From contig JADJYT010000016.1 of NCBI GenBank assembly GCA_016719635.1, positions 186,001 to 250,000 of the forward strand: a stretch of DNA of 64,000 bases. The letters are read 5' to 3'. This DNA comes from Sphingobacteriales bacterium. GTDB lineage: Bacteria; Bacteroidota; Bacteroidia; Chitinophagales; JADIYW01. Of the stretch, positions 17,386 through 26,460 are shown piece after piece. The notes beneath the pieces were generated by a model that was not told where the DNA came from, made no database searches, and worked only from the letters and a program-made list of their open reading frames with translations. The stretch's first letter is position 1. Each line of letters starts with the position of its first letter. A program made the position numbers and the translations under genes.

Positions 17386-20100
17386 ATGTCAGAAAATAAC
17401 CTACTTAAATTATCCGGACTCGAACCTTTAATCGTTTCCAAAGCATCCAATTTTGTCAATATCGGCGAACGTACCAACGTAACCGGCTCCAAGGTGTTTT
17501 TAAAAATGATCAAGGAAGAGCGTTTTGAAGACGCCCTTTCAGTAGCGATGGATCAGGTACGCGGCGGCGCACAGGTATTGGATGTGAATATGGATGAGGG
17601 CATGATTGATGGCGAAAAAGCCATGGTGAAATTCCTCAACCTGATTGCCTCCGAACCGGAAATTTCCCGTATTCCGATTATGATAGACTCTTCCAAATGG
17701 GAAATCATAGAAGCCGGATTGAAATGCATACAGGGAAAAGGCATCGTCAATTCCATCAGCTTAAAAGGCGGAGAAGAAGAATTTATCCGCCAGGCGAAAT
17801 TGATCAGGAAATATGGCGCCGCTACGGTGGTCATGGCTTTTGACGAGCAGGGACAGGCCGACAGCTACGAACGCAGGATAGAAATCTGCCAGCGCAGTTA
17901 TGACATCTTGGTCAACAACGTACAATTCAATCCGAACGATATCATCTTCGACCCGAATATTTTTCCGGTGGCGACAGGAATGGAAGAACACCGCAACAAT
18001 GCGCTGGACTTCTTCCGGGCGACGAAGTGGATACGCACCCATCTGAAAGGGGCACACGTCAGCGGCGGAGTCAGCAACGTCTCTTTCTCTTTCCGGGGAA
18101 ACAATATTGTACGCGAGGCCATGCACTCTGCTTTCCTGTATCACGCCATTCAGGAAGGCATGGATATGGGCATCGTCAATCCGACAATGATAGAAGTCTA
18201 CGACAATGTGGAGAAAGGATTATTAGAGCGTGTGGAAGATGTCTTATTAAACCGGAGAGACGACTCTACTGAACGACTACTGGAATACGCAGAAACCGTA
18301 AAAGGCAGCGCAAAGAAAAGAGAAGAAGACCTGGCATGGAGAAACCAATCCGTTCAGGAGCGCCTGAAACACGCCTTGGTCAAGGGTATCGTTGACTTCA
18401 TTGATGAAGATACGGAAGAATGCCGGCAGCAGTATGACAAACCACTGAGCGTCATTGAAGGCCCGCTGATGGACGGTATGAATGTAGTAGGTGATTTATT
18501 CGGAGCCGGCAAAATGTTCCTGCCACAGGTGGTGAAAAGTGCACGGGTGATGAAGAAATCCGTGGCTTATCTCCTGCCATTTATCGAGGCTTCCAAACAA
18601 GCAGGGGAAAGCAACAAACAGGGCAAAATCTTATTAGCCACCGTTAAGGGCGACGTTCACGACATCGGAAAAAATATTGTGGGCGTGGTGTTGGCCTGTA
18701 ATAATTTTGAAATCGTAGACCTGGGCGTGATGGTGCCTTGTGACAAGATACTGGATGCTGCCGAGAAAGAACAGGCAGACATCATCGGATTAAGCGGACT
18801 GATTACTCCTTCGCTCGATGAGATGGTATTTGTGGCGAAAGAAATGAAACGCCGCGGCATGAAACAGCCTTTGCTGATTGGCGGAGCCACCACTTCCAAA
18901 ATCCATACAGCCGTTAAGATCGAACCCAATTACGACCAGCCTACCATACACGTACTGGATGCTTCCCGCAGTGTACCGGTAGCAAGTTCCTTGTTAAACA
19001 AAGACAACAGAGATAAATTTATCACCGATATTAAATCGGAATACGAGATGATGCGCGAAAGGCATCAGGGCAAGCAAATCATCAAAGATTATATTTCACT
19101 GGAAGAGGCCCGCAAAAACAAATTGCAGTTAGACTGGGAACACTACAACCCGCCGAAACCCAGTTTCCTGGGCACCCGGGTTTTTGAAGAGTACGATTTG
19201 TCGGAAATACGGCCGTATATTGACTGGACACCCTTTTTCTCCACCTGGGAATTGCACGGAAAGTATCCGAATATCTTAGAAGATAAGATTGTGGGCGTGG
19301 AAGCGAAAAAATTGTTCCATGACGCCAATGCCTTACTCGATAAAATCATTGCGGAAAAATGGCTGACGGCAAAAGCGGTCATCGGGTTTTTTGAAGCCAA
19401 CAGCGATACAGATGATATTATCATTACTGCTTCCGAAAATAACGAGCAGGAACCGGTTTCCCCTCTTGAGAGGGGATTAAGGGGTGTGTCTCTGCACCAC
19501 CTGCGCCAGCAAAACAAGAAAGGGGAAGGACTTCCGAACTACTGCCTGAGCGATTTTGTGGCTCCGAAAGAAAGCGGCAAACAGGATTACATCGGCGGCT
19601 TTGCCGTGACCACCGGGATTGGCATTGAAAAATGGCTGAAACATTTTGAAGAACAGCACGATGACTACAACAAGATCATGCTGGCGGCATTGGCGGACCG
19701 ATTGGCAGAAGCTTTTGCCGAACGCATGCACGAGCGGGTGCGCAGGGAATGGTGGGGATATGCCCTGCATGAACAGTTGGGCAACGACGAGCTGATCAAG
19801 GAAAAATACGAAGGTATCCGGCCGGCGCCGGGCTATCCGGCCTGCCCTGACCATACCGAAAAACCAATACTGTTCAAATTACTGGATGCTGAAAAGAATG
19901 CAGGCATTATCTTAACGGAAAGCAATGCGATGTATCCGGCATCGAGCGTAAGCGGCTGGTATTTCTCCCATCCCGACAGTAAGTATTTCGGCATAGGTAA
20001 GATAGCCAAAGACCAGGTGGAAGATTATGCGAAACGAAAAAACATGAAAACAGAAGAAATCGAACGATGGCTGCAGAGTGTGCTGAATTATGATGTGTAG
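17386..20100 (+). CDS. metH: methionine synthase, folate/cobalamin/activation C-terminal part
   Basis: A 904-residue protein with, in order, the methyl-THF-binding barrel ([11 protein letters not shown], about residues 25-300), the cobalamin cap, the B12 domain with DVHDIGKN (lower axial His, about 425) and the SAM-dependent reactivation domain ([31 protein letters not shown] near the C-terminus). With the preceding gene it makes a complete MetH. I chose the ATG at 17386; an earlier GTG at 17362 lies inside the repeat element. Codons near 19458-19489 derive from a repeat copy and add about 12 residues to a loop of the activation domain. Confidence 0.93.
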   Translation: MSENNLLKLSGLEPLIVSKASNFVNIGERTNVTGSKVFLKMIKEERFEDALSVAMDQVRGGAQVLDVNMDEGMIDGEKAMVKFLNLIASEPEISRIPIMIDSSKWEIIEAGLKCIQGKGIVNSISLKGGEEEFIRQAKLIRKYGAATVVMAFDEQGQADSYERRIEICQRSYDILVNNVQFNPNDIIFDPNIFPVATGMEEHRNNALDFFRATKWIRTHLKGAHVSGGVSNVSFSFRGNNIVREAMHSAFLYHAIQEGMDMGIVNPTMIEVYDNVEKGLLERVEDVLLNRRDDSTERLLEYAETVKGSAKKREEDLAWRNQSVQERLKHALVKGIVDFIDEDTEECRQQYDKPLSVIEGPLMDGMNVVGDLFGAGKMFLPQVVKSARVMKKSVAYLLPFIEASKQAGESNKQGKILLATVKGDVHDIGKNIVGVVLACNNFEIVDLGVMVPCDKILDAAEKEQADIIGLSGLITPSLDEMVFVAKEMKRRGMKQPLLIGGATTSKIHTAVKIEPNYDQPTIHVLDASRSVPVASSLLNKDNRDKFITDIKSEYEMMRERHQGKQIIKDYISLEEARKNKLQLDWEHYNPPKPSFLGTRVFEEYDLSEIRPYIDWTPFFSTWELHGKYPNILEDKIVGVEAKKLFHDANALLDKIIAEKWLTAKAVIGFFEANSDTDDIIITASENNEQEPVSPLERGLRGVSLHHLRQQNKKGEGLPNYCLSDFVAPKESGKQDYIGGFAVTTGIGIEKWLKHFEEQHDDYNKIMLAALADRLAEAFAERMHERVRREWWGYALHEQLGNDELIKEKYEGIRPAPGYPACPDHTEKPILFKLLDAEKNAGIILTESNAMYPASSVSGWYFSHPDSKYFGIGKIAKDQVEDYAKRKNMKTEEIERWLQSVLNYDV
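19458..19489 (+). repeat. REP-like half copy inside the metH coding frame
   Basis: A perfect hairpin, CCCCTC-TTGA-GAGGGG, followed by ATTAAGGGGTGTGT. It is nearly identical to the right arm of the element at 17337-17367 and in the same orientation. It is read in frame as [10 protein letters not shown] between [11 protein letters not shown] and SLHHLRQQ, a place where other MetH proteins have no such insertion. Confidence 0.7.
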
Positions 20101-20130
20101 GAGTGGCTTGATAGCTTTTTAGACGATAAT

Positions 20131-20172
20131 GCATAGTATATTCTTTTCCTTGCAGAGTCTCCTGAAAGGGAC
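20131..20172. repeat. imperfect direct repeat, copy 1
   Basis: TTCTTTTCCTTGCAGAG and following bases match the segment at about 20843-20889 (TTCTTTTCCCAGCAGAG) with a similar AAAGGGAC/AAGGAAC tail. The two copies flank the gene fragment at 20175-20506. Judged by eye; roughly 40 bases with several mismatches. Confidence 0.35.
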
Positions 20173-20174
20173 AC

Positions 20175-20506
20175 TTACATCTGACTAATTGTATTTAGTG
20201 TAGATTGCTTAATTCCTGAAATAATCTGATCTACTCTTACAGAATCATTTCCTCTGCTGATACTGATTGGAATCCCTGTTGTATTGTTGGCAGCCAAAGG
20301 CACCGCAGTTAATTTAAAAAAGCTGCCCGGCCTGTTATTTTAACAGGCAACGTAATATCAACTACAATTCCAAAACCAGATAACTCCGTTGTGTTAAATC
20401 GCGTTAACCCTACGCTTATTTTCCCGGAAGCAGCACCGCTTAAATCTTCAATTTTAGTGTAATTGGCACCCAATATATTGGCTGAATTCAAGTAAAAAAC
20501 AACCGT
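20175..20506 (-). pseudogene. fragment of an extracellular (cohesin/T9SS-type) protein with a frameshift
   Basis: Read on the minus strand the piece gives VVFYLNSANILGANYTK, then GKISVGLTRFNTTELSGFG, and after a frameshift KLTAVPLAANNTTGI. This is the pattern of immunoglobulin-like or cohesin-like stretches in large Bacteroidota secreted proteins. The frameshift is at an A6 run (20316-20321, + strand): one more A restores a single frame ending at the stop at 20175. There is no start codon, signal peptide or body, so it is a remnant. A sequencing error at the homopolymer would explain the shift but not the missing ends. Confidence 0.5.
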
Positions 20507-21054
20507 TTAATCATTTATTTTGCCATTCACAAATATAAGGCTGAGTAAATGAATGTTTATTCCAATTTTTAAATTACCTTTAGAATATAAGCAGTATAAA
20601 AAATATTGAAATCTTTAATATTTATACTAAATTAAATTTTACTCTACACTTTTAGAGATGCCGAATTGAGCATATTAATGCGTTTATTACCTGAACTCAG
20701 CCTTATTAAATATAGCATAAAAAATTAGAATTCAATAATATATTGATGAATATTTCATATTTATCAACAAAAACGCAGTCTTATTGACCGACCATATATA
20801 CCCGTAGTTAGTTGGTTGGAAACCAACGACGGCGAAGATAGTCCATGGTATCATTCTTTTCCCAGCAGAGATTCTGTAAGGAACTCTGCAAAAACAAACC
20901 GAATACTGTATATCTGATATTTACGGATTGTAACTAACATCTTCGGGCTTGGCGAAATGGCGTTTCGCCAAGTCGCAAGAATAAGTTTAGCGAAAAGATT
21001 CCAATATATTATTGTTTAAGCTAAGGAAAATACAGCTATTACGGCAAGGCGATG
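20507..21054. other. AT-rich gene-free stretch with small hairpins
   Basis: No convincing coding region. It holds three inverted repeats: GTTGGTT/AACCAAC at 20811-20827; GCAGAG/CTCTGC at 20865-20889 (part of the second direct repeat copy, 20843-20889); and a perfect 10-bp stem CTTGGCGAAA/TTTCGCCAAG with a 5-base loop at 20948-20972. No T-run follows these, so they are not clear terminators. The area looks like decayed sequence between metH and the higBA locus. Confidence 0.5.
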
Positions 21055-21354
21055 CTAGGCGGCGTTACTTTCATATTGTTTTATCGCATTCAACTCGGAT
21101 TTCTTTTCATTACTTTCTTCTTCAATATCAAAATCATCCTGAAGACCTAGCCAGAATTTTGCAGAATTTCCAAAATATCTTGAAAGCCTTAGCGCTGTAT
21201 CTGCAGTAATACGTCTGTTTCCTTTTACAATTTCTGAAACGCGTGTTTGAGGTATTCCGATATCTTTAGAAAGCCTATAGGCAGTAATCCCCAACGGACC
21301 AAGAAATTCTTCTTGAAGAACTTCGCCCGGATGTATGTTTTTTAATTTTCTCAC
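21055..21354 (-). CDS. higA: HigA-type antitoxin, XRE-family HTH
   Basis: A 99-residue DNA-binding antitoxin. IHPGEVLQEEFLGPLGI at the N-terminus is the HigA/VapI signature, followed by the HTH (YRLSKDIGIPQTRVSEIVKGNR) and ALRLSRYFGNSAKFW. HigA proteins neutralise the HigB RNase and repress their own operon. It sits 12 bases downstream of the toxin gene, the toxin-first order typical of higBA. Confidence 0.9.
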   Translation of the reverse strand: MRKLKNIHPGEVLQEEFLGPLGITAYRLSKDIGIPQTRVSEIVKGNRRITADTALRLSRYFGNSAKFWLGLQDDFDIEEESNEKKSELNAIKQYESNAA

Positions 21355-21366
21355 AAGTTGTTTATT

Positions 21367-21648
21367 TTAATGATAATCTATTATTTGAACTTGATCAGCG
21401 TTATTTTCAGCCCACATAAAAATAATCCTCCATTGATTGTTTATTCTGATAGAATAGAAATTTTTCAGATTTCCTTTTAACTTTTCTAGTCTATTGGATG
21501 GAGGAATTAGCAAATCATTAAGGTGTTGAGAGTTATTTAGCATTCTTAATTTTCTACGTGCTATTTCCTGAATTTCGGCAGATAAACTTTTAATCCTTTC
21601 TCCTTCCCAAATTTTTCTAGTGTCTTTGTCTCCGAAAGACCGAATCAT
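21367..21648 (-). CDS. higB: HigB-type toxin of the RelE/ParE superfamily
   Basis: A 93-residue toxin, presumably a ribosome-dependent mRNA interferase. MIRSFGDKDTRKIWEGERI, RRKLRMLNNSQHLNDL, PPSNRLEKLKGN and SIRINNQWRIIF follow the standard HigB layout. It is first in the operon, 12 bases ahead of higA, with its own promoter and palindromic operator just upstream. Confidence 0.9.
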   Translation of the reverse strand: MIRSFGDKDTRKIWEGERIKSLSAEIQEIARRKLRMLNNSQHLNDLLIPPSNRLEKLKGNLKNFYSIRINNQWRIIFMWAENNADQVQIIDYH

Positions 21649-21659
21649 ACTATAATTTT

Positions 21660-21680
21660 ACGTTACTAACGTCAAAGATA
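21660..21680 (-). promoter_or_regulatory. higBA promoter with overlapping operator
   Basis: On the minus strand TATCTTTG (21680-21673) is a perfect TAnnTTTG box. Just past it is the palindrome ACGTTA-n-TAACGT (21660-21672), which would cover the transcription start. This is the layout expected for autorepression by HigA. Confidence 0.6.
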
Positions 21681-21974
21681 AGTATCTTCAATGAAATTCA
21701 CAAATTATCTTGTAATTTCAATTGTCTGCCAAAGAATGTCGCCTAACTCGTATGTAGGGGAAGTTTTTCATATTTATCCTTTCCTGTTGTTTCATATCTT
21801 TCGCCTCTTTGTGCTTTTCCCTTCAGCGTCTCGCGCAGAGGACTATGCCTAAACGGAAGCACATACCAAAAACAACGCAGATTCCTTCCCAAAAGACTCT
21901 GCGCATAACAGAAACAACAATCCGGTGAATTCATCTTCCAAAATCCATCCCGATTTCTTAGTTTTACAACCCGC
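21681..21974. other. gene-free stretch before the CoA-transferase gene
   Basis: No believable gene. An open frame on the minus strand (21743-21976) has no family features. Inverted GCGCAGAG/CTCTGCGC (21833 and 21897) and low-complexity text (TTTCGCCTCTTTGTG) look like remnants of dispersed repeats. Confidence 0.4.
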
Positions 21975-23261
21975 ATGTATGAACAAATCTCCTACCAGTC
22001 TGCCGAAGAAGCCCTTTCCGTCCTAAAAAGCGGTGACCGTGTTTATATTCACGGCAGTGCCATGACGCCCACCTTTCTGCTGCAGGCACTGGCGAAAGAA
22101 GCACCCCGGTTGCGCAACGTGGAACTTACCTTCATATCCGTTCACGGGGATATCGTGGTGGACCGCCCGGAATATGAAGATAACTTTCACATCAACTGTC
22201 TGTTCGTAAGCGACAGTGTGCGCAAAGCGATTCAGGAGGGCCGCGCGGATTTTATTCCGGTCTTCCTGAGCGATATTCCGGACCTGTTTAAAAACGGGCA
22301 ACTGCCGCTGGATGTCGCCATCATACAGGTATCACCCCCCGACAAGCACGGCTATTGCTCCCTGGGTATCAGCGTGGACATCGCCCGCGCCGCTGTGAGT
22401 ACCGCCAGGCATATCATTGCGCAGGTCAACCCGGGGGTACCGCGCACACACGGCGACAGCATGATACACACCGACCGGATTCACGCATTCGTATATGCCG
22501 AGGACGCGCTGCACGAAGTGGACTACAGCACCAAGATGGGCGATGAAGAACTGCAGATCGGAAAATATATTGCGGAATTGATTGATGACGGCAGCACCCT
22601 GCAAACGGGTATCGGCACCATACCGGATGCGGTGCTGAAATCCCTGTACAACCATAAAAACCTGGGTATCCACACGGAAATGTGCAGCGACGGCATCATT
22701 GATTTATTTGAAAAGGACATCATCAACAACTCCCGGAAAGTGATACATCCGTATAAGACGGTTACGGGATTTGCCGTTGGCACCAGACGGCTGTACGACT
22801 ATGTCGATGACAATCCCGCCTTTGCCTTTCTTGATATCGACTTTGTCAACGATCCGCATATCATCCGCAAAAACCCGAAAGTGGTGGCCATCAACAGCGC
22901 CATCGAAGTGGACATCACAGGCCAGGTATGTGCCGACAGTATCGGTACCCGCCTGTTCAGCGGCATCGGCGGACAGATGGATTTCATTCGCGGCGCGGCG
23001 CTGAGCCAGGGAGGCAAACCCATCATTGCATTAACAGCCAGAACTAAAAAAGGTGCGCCTCGTATCGTTCCGTATTTAAAACAGGGTGCCGGTGTGGTGA
23101 CCACGAGAGGTCATGTACATTATATCGTCACCGAATACGGTGTTGCTTATCTTTACGGAAAAAATATGCGTCAGCGTGCGAAAGCACTCATTGACATTGC
23201 TCATCCTGATGATCGCGAGATGCTGGAAAAAGCCTGTATGGAACGATTTATTACGTTCTGA
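21975..23261 (+). CDS. acetyl-CoA hydrolase/CoA-transferase family protein
   Basis: A 428-residue class I CoA-transferase of the acetyl-CoA hydrolase / 4-hydroxybutyrate CoA-transferase (Cat1/AbfT) type. It has GSAMTPTFLLQALA at the N-terminus, VSPPDKHGYCSLG, and LGIHTEMCSDGIIDL containing the catalytic Glu, then VTEYGVAYLYGK and IDIAHPDDR at the C-terminus. It moves CoA between acetate and another acid, or hydrolyses the thioester; the acceptor cannot be read from sequence. Confidence 0.9.
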   Translation: MYEQISYQSAEEALSVLKSGDRVYIHGSAMTPTFLLQALAKEAPRLRNVELTFISVHGDIVVDRPEYEDNFHINCLFVSDSVRKAIQEGRADFIPVFLSDIPDLFKNGQLPLDVAIIQVSPPDKHGYCSLGISVDIARAAVSTARHIIAQVNPGVPRTHGDSMIHTDRIHAFVYAEDALHEVDYSTKMGDEELQIGKYIAELIDDGSTLQTGIGTIPDAVLKSLYNHKNLGIHTEMCSDGIIDLFEKDIINNSRKVIHPYKTVTGFAVGTRRLYDYVDDNPAFAFLDIDFVNDPHIIRKNPKVVAINSAIEVDITGQVCADSIGTRLFSGIGGQMDFIRGAALSQGGKPIIALTARTKKGAPRIVPYLKQGAGVVTTRGHVHYIVTEYGVAYLYGKNMRQRAKALIDIAHPDDREMLEKACMERFITF

Positions 23262-23383
23262 CTGACCATAGTTGTTACGGTTACGGATTTTTTCCGTCGC
23301 TGGCCAATTATCCTGAATTGAAACTAAAAACGTTCTTTATTTTATGACCGTTTGGTGTTGACTGCCTAAAGACGAATTTCAGT

Positions 23384-24853
23384 TCACAGCGTTTCGAGTG
23401 TTATTTTTGCAGCAGTTTTACAATCCACTTTGCCCCATCCAAATATTGGATGTTTTTGCGCATTATTGGTGTAAAAGTACGTGGAGGAGCAAATGAAAAT
23501 ATCTTTTATTTGCTTTGCAGACAAGTTAGGATTGATACTCCAAATTAGGCCAAACATGGCTGCCGTTGCTGATACCGTTTCAGAGCTGGAGGAGGAATGA
23601 TCAACAACAAAATCCGTTTCTCTTCCGCTCGTTGATGTTTCTCCTAATTCAAAAACACCATTTGTGGTTCTTGTATCTTGTATTCCTGTTGTCGCAATGG
23701 TTTCGGGCATACTGGCAGGAAATACGACGCCTATTAAATCTTTAAGGATTGGCACCGGCAGAAACGTGCCGGAAGCGCTTACAAATATTTTATCTTTTGC
23801 CGTATAATACTGAATCGCTCTTTTCATCTCGTTGTTAACAAATATAGTTCCCATTGACATGCTGATAACTTTAACATCCGGGTCATCAGCCATGGCTGTA
23901 ATTGCATTTATGGTACCCGAAAAATCTTGTGGAAATATAAAAAACACCCACTGCGCAGAACGCACTGTTCGGAATTTTCCTTTCGGAATAATACTGTATA
24001 CGATACTGGTCTGTCTTGTACCGTGGTCAAAAAGTCCGTTGATTAACTTACTGATTCCAAACACATCATAATCTCTGGGATGAGGACCGTCCGGATTTCC
24101 ATTTACAACAGGACTAAAATAGCCTTCTGTTTTGTAAGCAGGATTTCCAACTTTAACAAATGGAACAAAATCCGGAAATACACCATTGTCCAGTACTGCA
24201 ACTTCAAGTCCGTCAAATTTATTTAAACTGTCATAGACAAAGTTCAGGTTGTGGTTTCTTATAACGTCTGCATCTCTGCTGCTAATGGATTCTATGTATT
24301 TATCGTAAGAAATACTGCTGGTGTCCGGATCATAATCTCCGGGATTTACATCAGTAATTCTTTGATTGGCGTAATTCTCGGATTGATAACCGGTTTTGAT
24401 TTCCTGGTCACTGATAAAAAATTCTCTGTCGTATTTAAAGTTGGTAATTTCGACAAATTCAACTCTGTCAAAATTTCTGAGCACATCTATCGTTTTTTTA
24501 TTCTTTATGCTGAATTTCAGTGTAGAAAGTTTGTCATTTTCTTCCAGTAGAATTTTATCCCTGTCCAATCCTTCCTGTTTTTCTGCTTCTTTAATGATTG
24601 CTTCTTTCAGCTGATTATCAGAAGATATAAAATCCGTGTTATATCCAACGGTAATACATCTGTCTTCGCAGGTTTGAAGTGCTTCAAAAATAAAATCTGT
24701 TGATTGTGCGTTCCAGTCAAAAAGCGTTTTGCTTTCAGTAATAATTTTTTTTATTTCCTGATTTATAAAATCAGCTTGCTTATGGTTGTTATTCTCTTTT
24801 TTACAGGATAAAGAGGTTAAAAGTAAAAGTACTGGATAAAAAAATTTTTTCAT
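23384..24853 (-). CDS. S8 (subtilisin-like) protease, lipoprotein
   Basis: A 489-residue exported protein starting at the ATG at 24853 (MKKFFYPVLL), six codons after an earlier possible ATG. LTSLSC is a lipobox, so it is probably anchored as a lipoprotein. The catalytic triad reads D222 (VAVLDNGVFPD), H277 (LFDHGTRQT) and S424 (SSSSSETVSATAA). Two usual features are altered: the GTSxAxP around the Ser has become SSSETVS, and the oxyanion Asn region reads SASGT rather than AGN. Activity is therefore uncertain. No substrate clue in the neighbourhood. Confidence 0.8.
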   Translation of the reverse strand: MKKFFYPVLLLLTSLSCKKENNNHKQADFINQEIKKIITESKTLFDWNAQSTDFIFEALQTCEDRCITVGYNTDFISSDNQLKEAIIKEAEKQEGLDRDKILLEENDKLSTLKFSIKNKKTIDVLRNFDRVEFVEITNFKYDREFFISDQEIKTGYQSENYANQRITDVNPGDYDPDTSSISYDKYIESISSRDADVIRNHNLNFVYDSLNKFDGLEVAVLDNGVFPDFVPFVKVGNPAYKTEGYFSPVVNGNPDGPHPRDYDVFGISKLINGLFDHGTRQTSIVYSIIPKGKFRTVRSAQWVFFIFPQDFSGTINAITAMADDPDVKVISMSMGTIFVNNEMKRAIQYYTAKDKIFVSASGTFLPVPILKDLIGVVFPASMPETIATTGIQDTRTTNGVFELGETSTSGRETDFVVDHSSSSSETVSATAAMFGLIWSINPNLSAKQIKDIFICSSTYFYTNNAQKHPIFGWGKVDCKTAAKITLETL

Positions 24854-25230
24854 GTGTATGTATTTATACAATTTAATTATGCTTGATTGGTTGTTGAGAA
24901 TATAGATTAGAAAACGTATAATACTATAGTACCTTTAAAAAAATATAATCCATACTAAGCCTTTTCTATAATTAGGTTTCTTGATGAAAACAAATTGCTA
25001 ACAGAGCCAATGTAAACCTAAAACGTCAGGTACTGCATTTTTTTATAAATATAGAGAACCAGACTTGTTTAAAATTTGACGTACGTCAAATTTTAAGTTG
25101 TTTTATTTTTAAATTTATTCAGCAGACTAACGCTGTTGTGTATATCTGTGATTTATACCATAAGCACAAACGAAATAAACAGCAAGAAACGCAGATGCGC
25201 TGATCATACAAAAATACCTATCTTCACTTT
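24854..25230. other. divergent intergenic region with a palindrome
   Basis: About 375 AT-rich bases between two divergent genes. Apart from the palindrome at 25069-25096, described separately, there is no gene-like content. TATCTTCA before the ATG at 25231 is a degenerate -7 box. Confidence 0.5.
25069..25096. promoter_or_regulatory. 28-bp perfect palindrome, candidate operator
   Basis: The half-site is ACGTCAAATTTTAA, repeated exactly in inverted orientation with no spacer. It lies about 135 bases before the membrane-protein ATG at 25231 and 215 bases before the protease start at 24853. Because both genes point away from it, a protein-binding site is more likely than a terminator. Confidence 0.55.
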
Positions 25231-26313
25231 ATGTTAGACAAAGCTCGGCGAATGTTTAAAGTGGATGTGGAAAAACTGCGTACTGCTGATTCTTCACACC
25301 TGTTCTGGATGGATCTAACCATGCTGCTCGTTGTGCTGCTAAACCTGCTGTATCTGTTTTTCGGTTTTCTGTTCAAGTTTTCTTTTTTTTCCTCGTTTAT
25401 ACATTACATATCGCCGGGTTTTCACGACTGGTATGCCGCTTATGTGTCTGACCTGGTCTTTTATTACGATTTGATATTCGTCGGTATTTATGTTGCCGAA
25501 CTTGCCTTTCGCTGGATACGCAGTATTTACCGCAAAAAATATGACCACTGGTGGTTTTATCCGTTTGTACACTGGTATGATGTCATCATGTGCATTCCCA
25601 TATTACATGGTTATAATTTCTTTGCTGCCGTTCGCCTGGCCGGTCTGGTATATCGGTTACAGCGGCTCGGTGTATTTGATCTAACCAAAACCTACTTCTT
25701 TAAAAAATCCACTCAGGCATCTGAAATCATGGTGGAAGAGGTGAGTGACCGCGTTATCGCCAAGATGATTTCCATGATGCAGAATGAGGTCAACCAGGGC
25801 TCGCCCGTTTTGGAAAAAATTGTCACCAATGTGGTCAAACCCAAGGAAGATGTAATTGTCAACTACCTGAGCGGACGCATCGGTGAAGCCATGAACCTGT
25901 CATACACCCAATACCGGGGCGAACTAAAACAGTATATCGAAACCATCATCAGCCGGGCAGTGAATGAAAACAACACGGTTGATGCACTTCGGTATATTCC
26001 GGGATTGGGGAAGATTTTTCAGGAAATGCTGGACAAAGCGGTGGCGGATATCACATTCAACACCATTGATAAAATCATGAAGGATGTCATCAACCCGAAC
26101 AACACCCGAGGTATCAAGGAGGTGACGCATGGCCTGATTGAAACATTCCTGGATAAGGAGCACCCTGAATCACAGGAACTCAATGCGATGATTATTGGCA
26201 TCATCAACGACTCGCTGGAAGAAGTAAAACGAAGCGTTCTGGTTAAAGAATGGAAAATCAGGCAATTAGAAGAAGAAAAGAAAAAACTGGAAACTGAAAT
26301 TGCAAAAAAGTAA
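25231..26313 (+). CDS. membrane protein with voltage-sensor-like helices and a long cytoplasmic helical domain
   Basis: A 360-residue protein. Four membrane segments can be drawn: about 28-50, 78-97, 109-125 and 130-147. The last three resemble S2 (IYVAELAFRW), S3 (HWYDVIMCIPI) and S4 (AVRLAGLVYRLQRL, arginines about every third or fourth residue) of voltage-gated cation channels. No pore helix or selectivity filter follows. Instead residues 150-360 are amphipathic helices ending in a charged coiled coil (EEEKKKLETEIAKK). It may be a pore-less sensor or a stand-alone scaffold. The function is unknown to me. Confidence 0.6.
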   Translation: MLDKARRMFKVDVEKLRTADSSHLFWMDLTMLLVVLLNLLYLFFGFLFKFSFFSSFIHYISPGFHDWYAAYVSDLVFYYDLIFVGIYVAELAFRWIRSIYRKKYDHWWFYPFVHWYDVIMCIPILHGYNFFAAVRLAGLVYRLQRLGVFDLTKTYFFKKSTQASEIMVEEVSDRVIAKMISMMQNEVNQGSPVLEKIVTNVVKPKEDVIVNYLSGRIGEAMNLSYTQYRGELKQYIETIISRAVNENNTVDALRYIPGLGKIFQEMLDKAVADITFNTIDKIMKDVINPNNTRGIKEVTHGLIETFLDKEHPESQELNAMIIGIINDSLEEVKRSVLVKEWKIRQLEEEKKKLETEIAKK

Positions 26314-26339
26314 AAAATATTTCGCCCTTAAAAGTTCAC

Positions 26340-26356
26340 TTTGGCACGAGAATTGT
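26340..26356 (+). promoter_or_regulatory. sigma-54-like promoter in the 3' intergenic region
   Basis: TTTGGCACGAGAATTGTT matches the -24/-12 consensus TGGCACG-N4-TTGC except for T instead of C at the -12 position. It points towards the terminator at 26432, giving a predicted transcript of roughly 90 bases with no coding region. Confidence 0.3.
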
Positions 26357-26431
26357 TACTAATTATAAAGAAAAAGCGTTTTATTTTTTAAAGGTTAATA
26401 AAAACATTTTCATTTGGTTGGTTTAAAATAG

Positions 26432-26460
26432 TCCCGGACAGTGTTGCCCGGGATTTTTTA
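26432..26460 (+). terminator. rho-independent terminator
   Basis: TCCCGG (26432-26437) pairs with CCGGGA (26448-26453), followed by TTTTTTA. It is oriented for the plus-strand gene ending at 26313 and lies directly before the stop of the convergent serine hydrolase gene. Confidence 0.75.

Noticed and set aside
21055..21648. Toxin-antitoxin pair as part of a larger defence island
   Set aside because: Only higBA is present; neighbours are decayed sequence and central metabolism, with no nucleases, reverse transcriptases or other defence genes.
21743..21976. Small minus-strand open frame before the CoA-transferase
   Set aside because: No motif, and it lies in repeat-like low-complexity text; better seen as non-coding.
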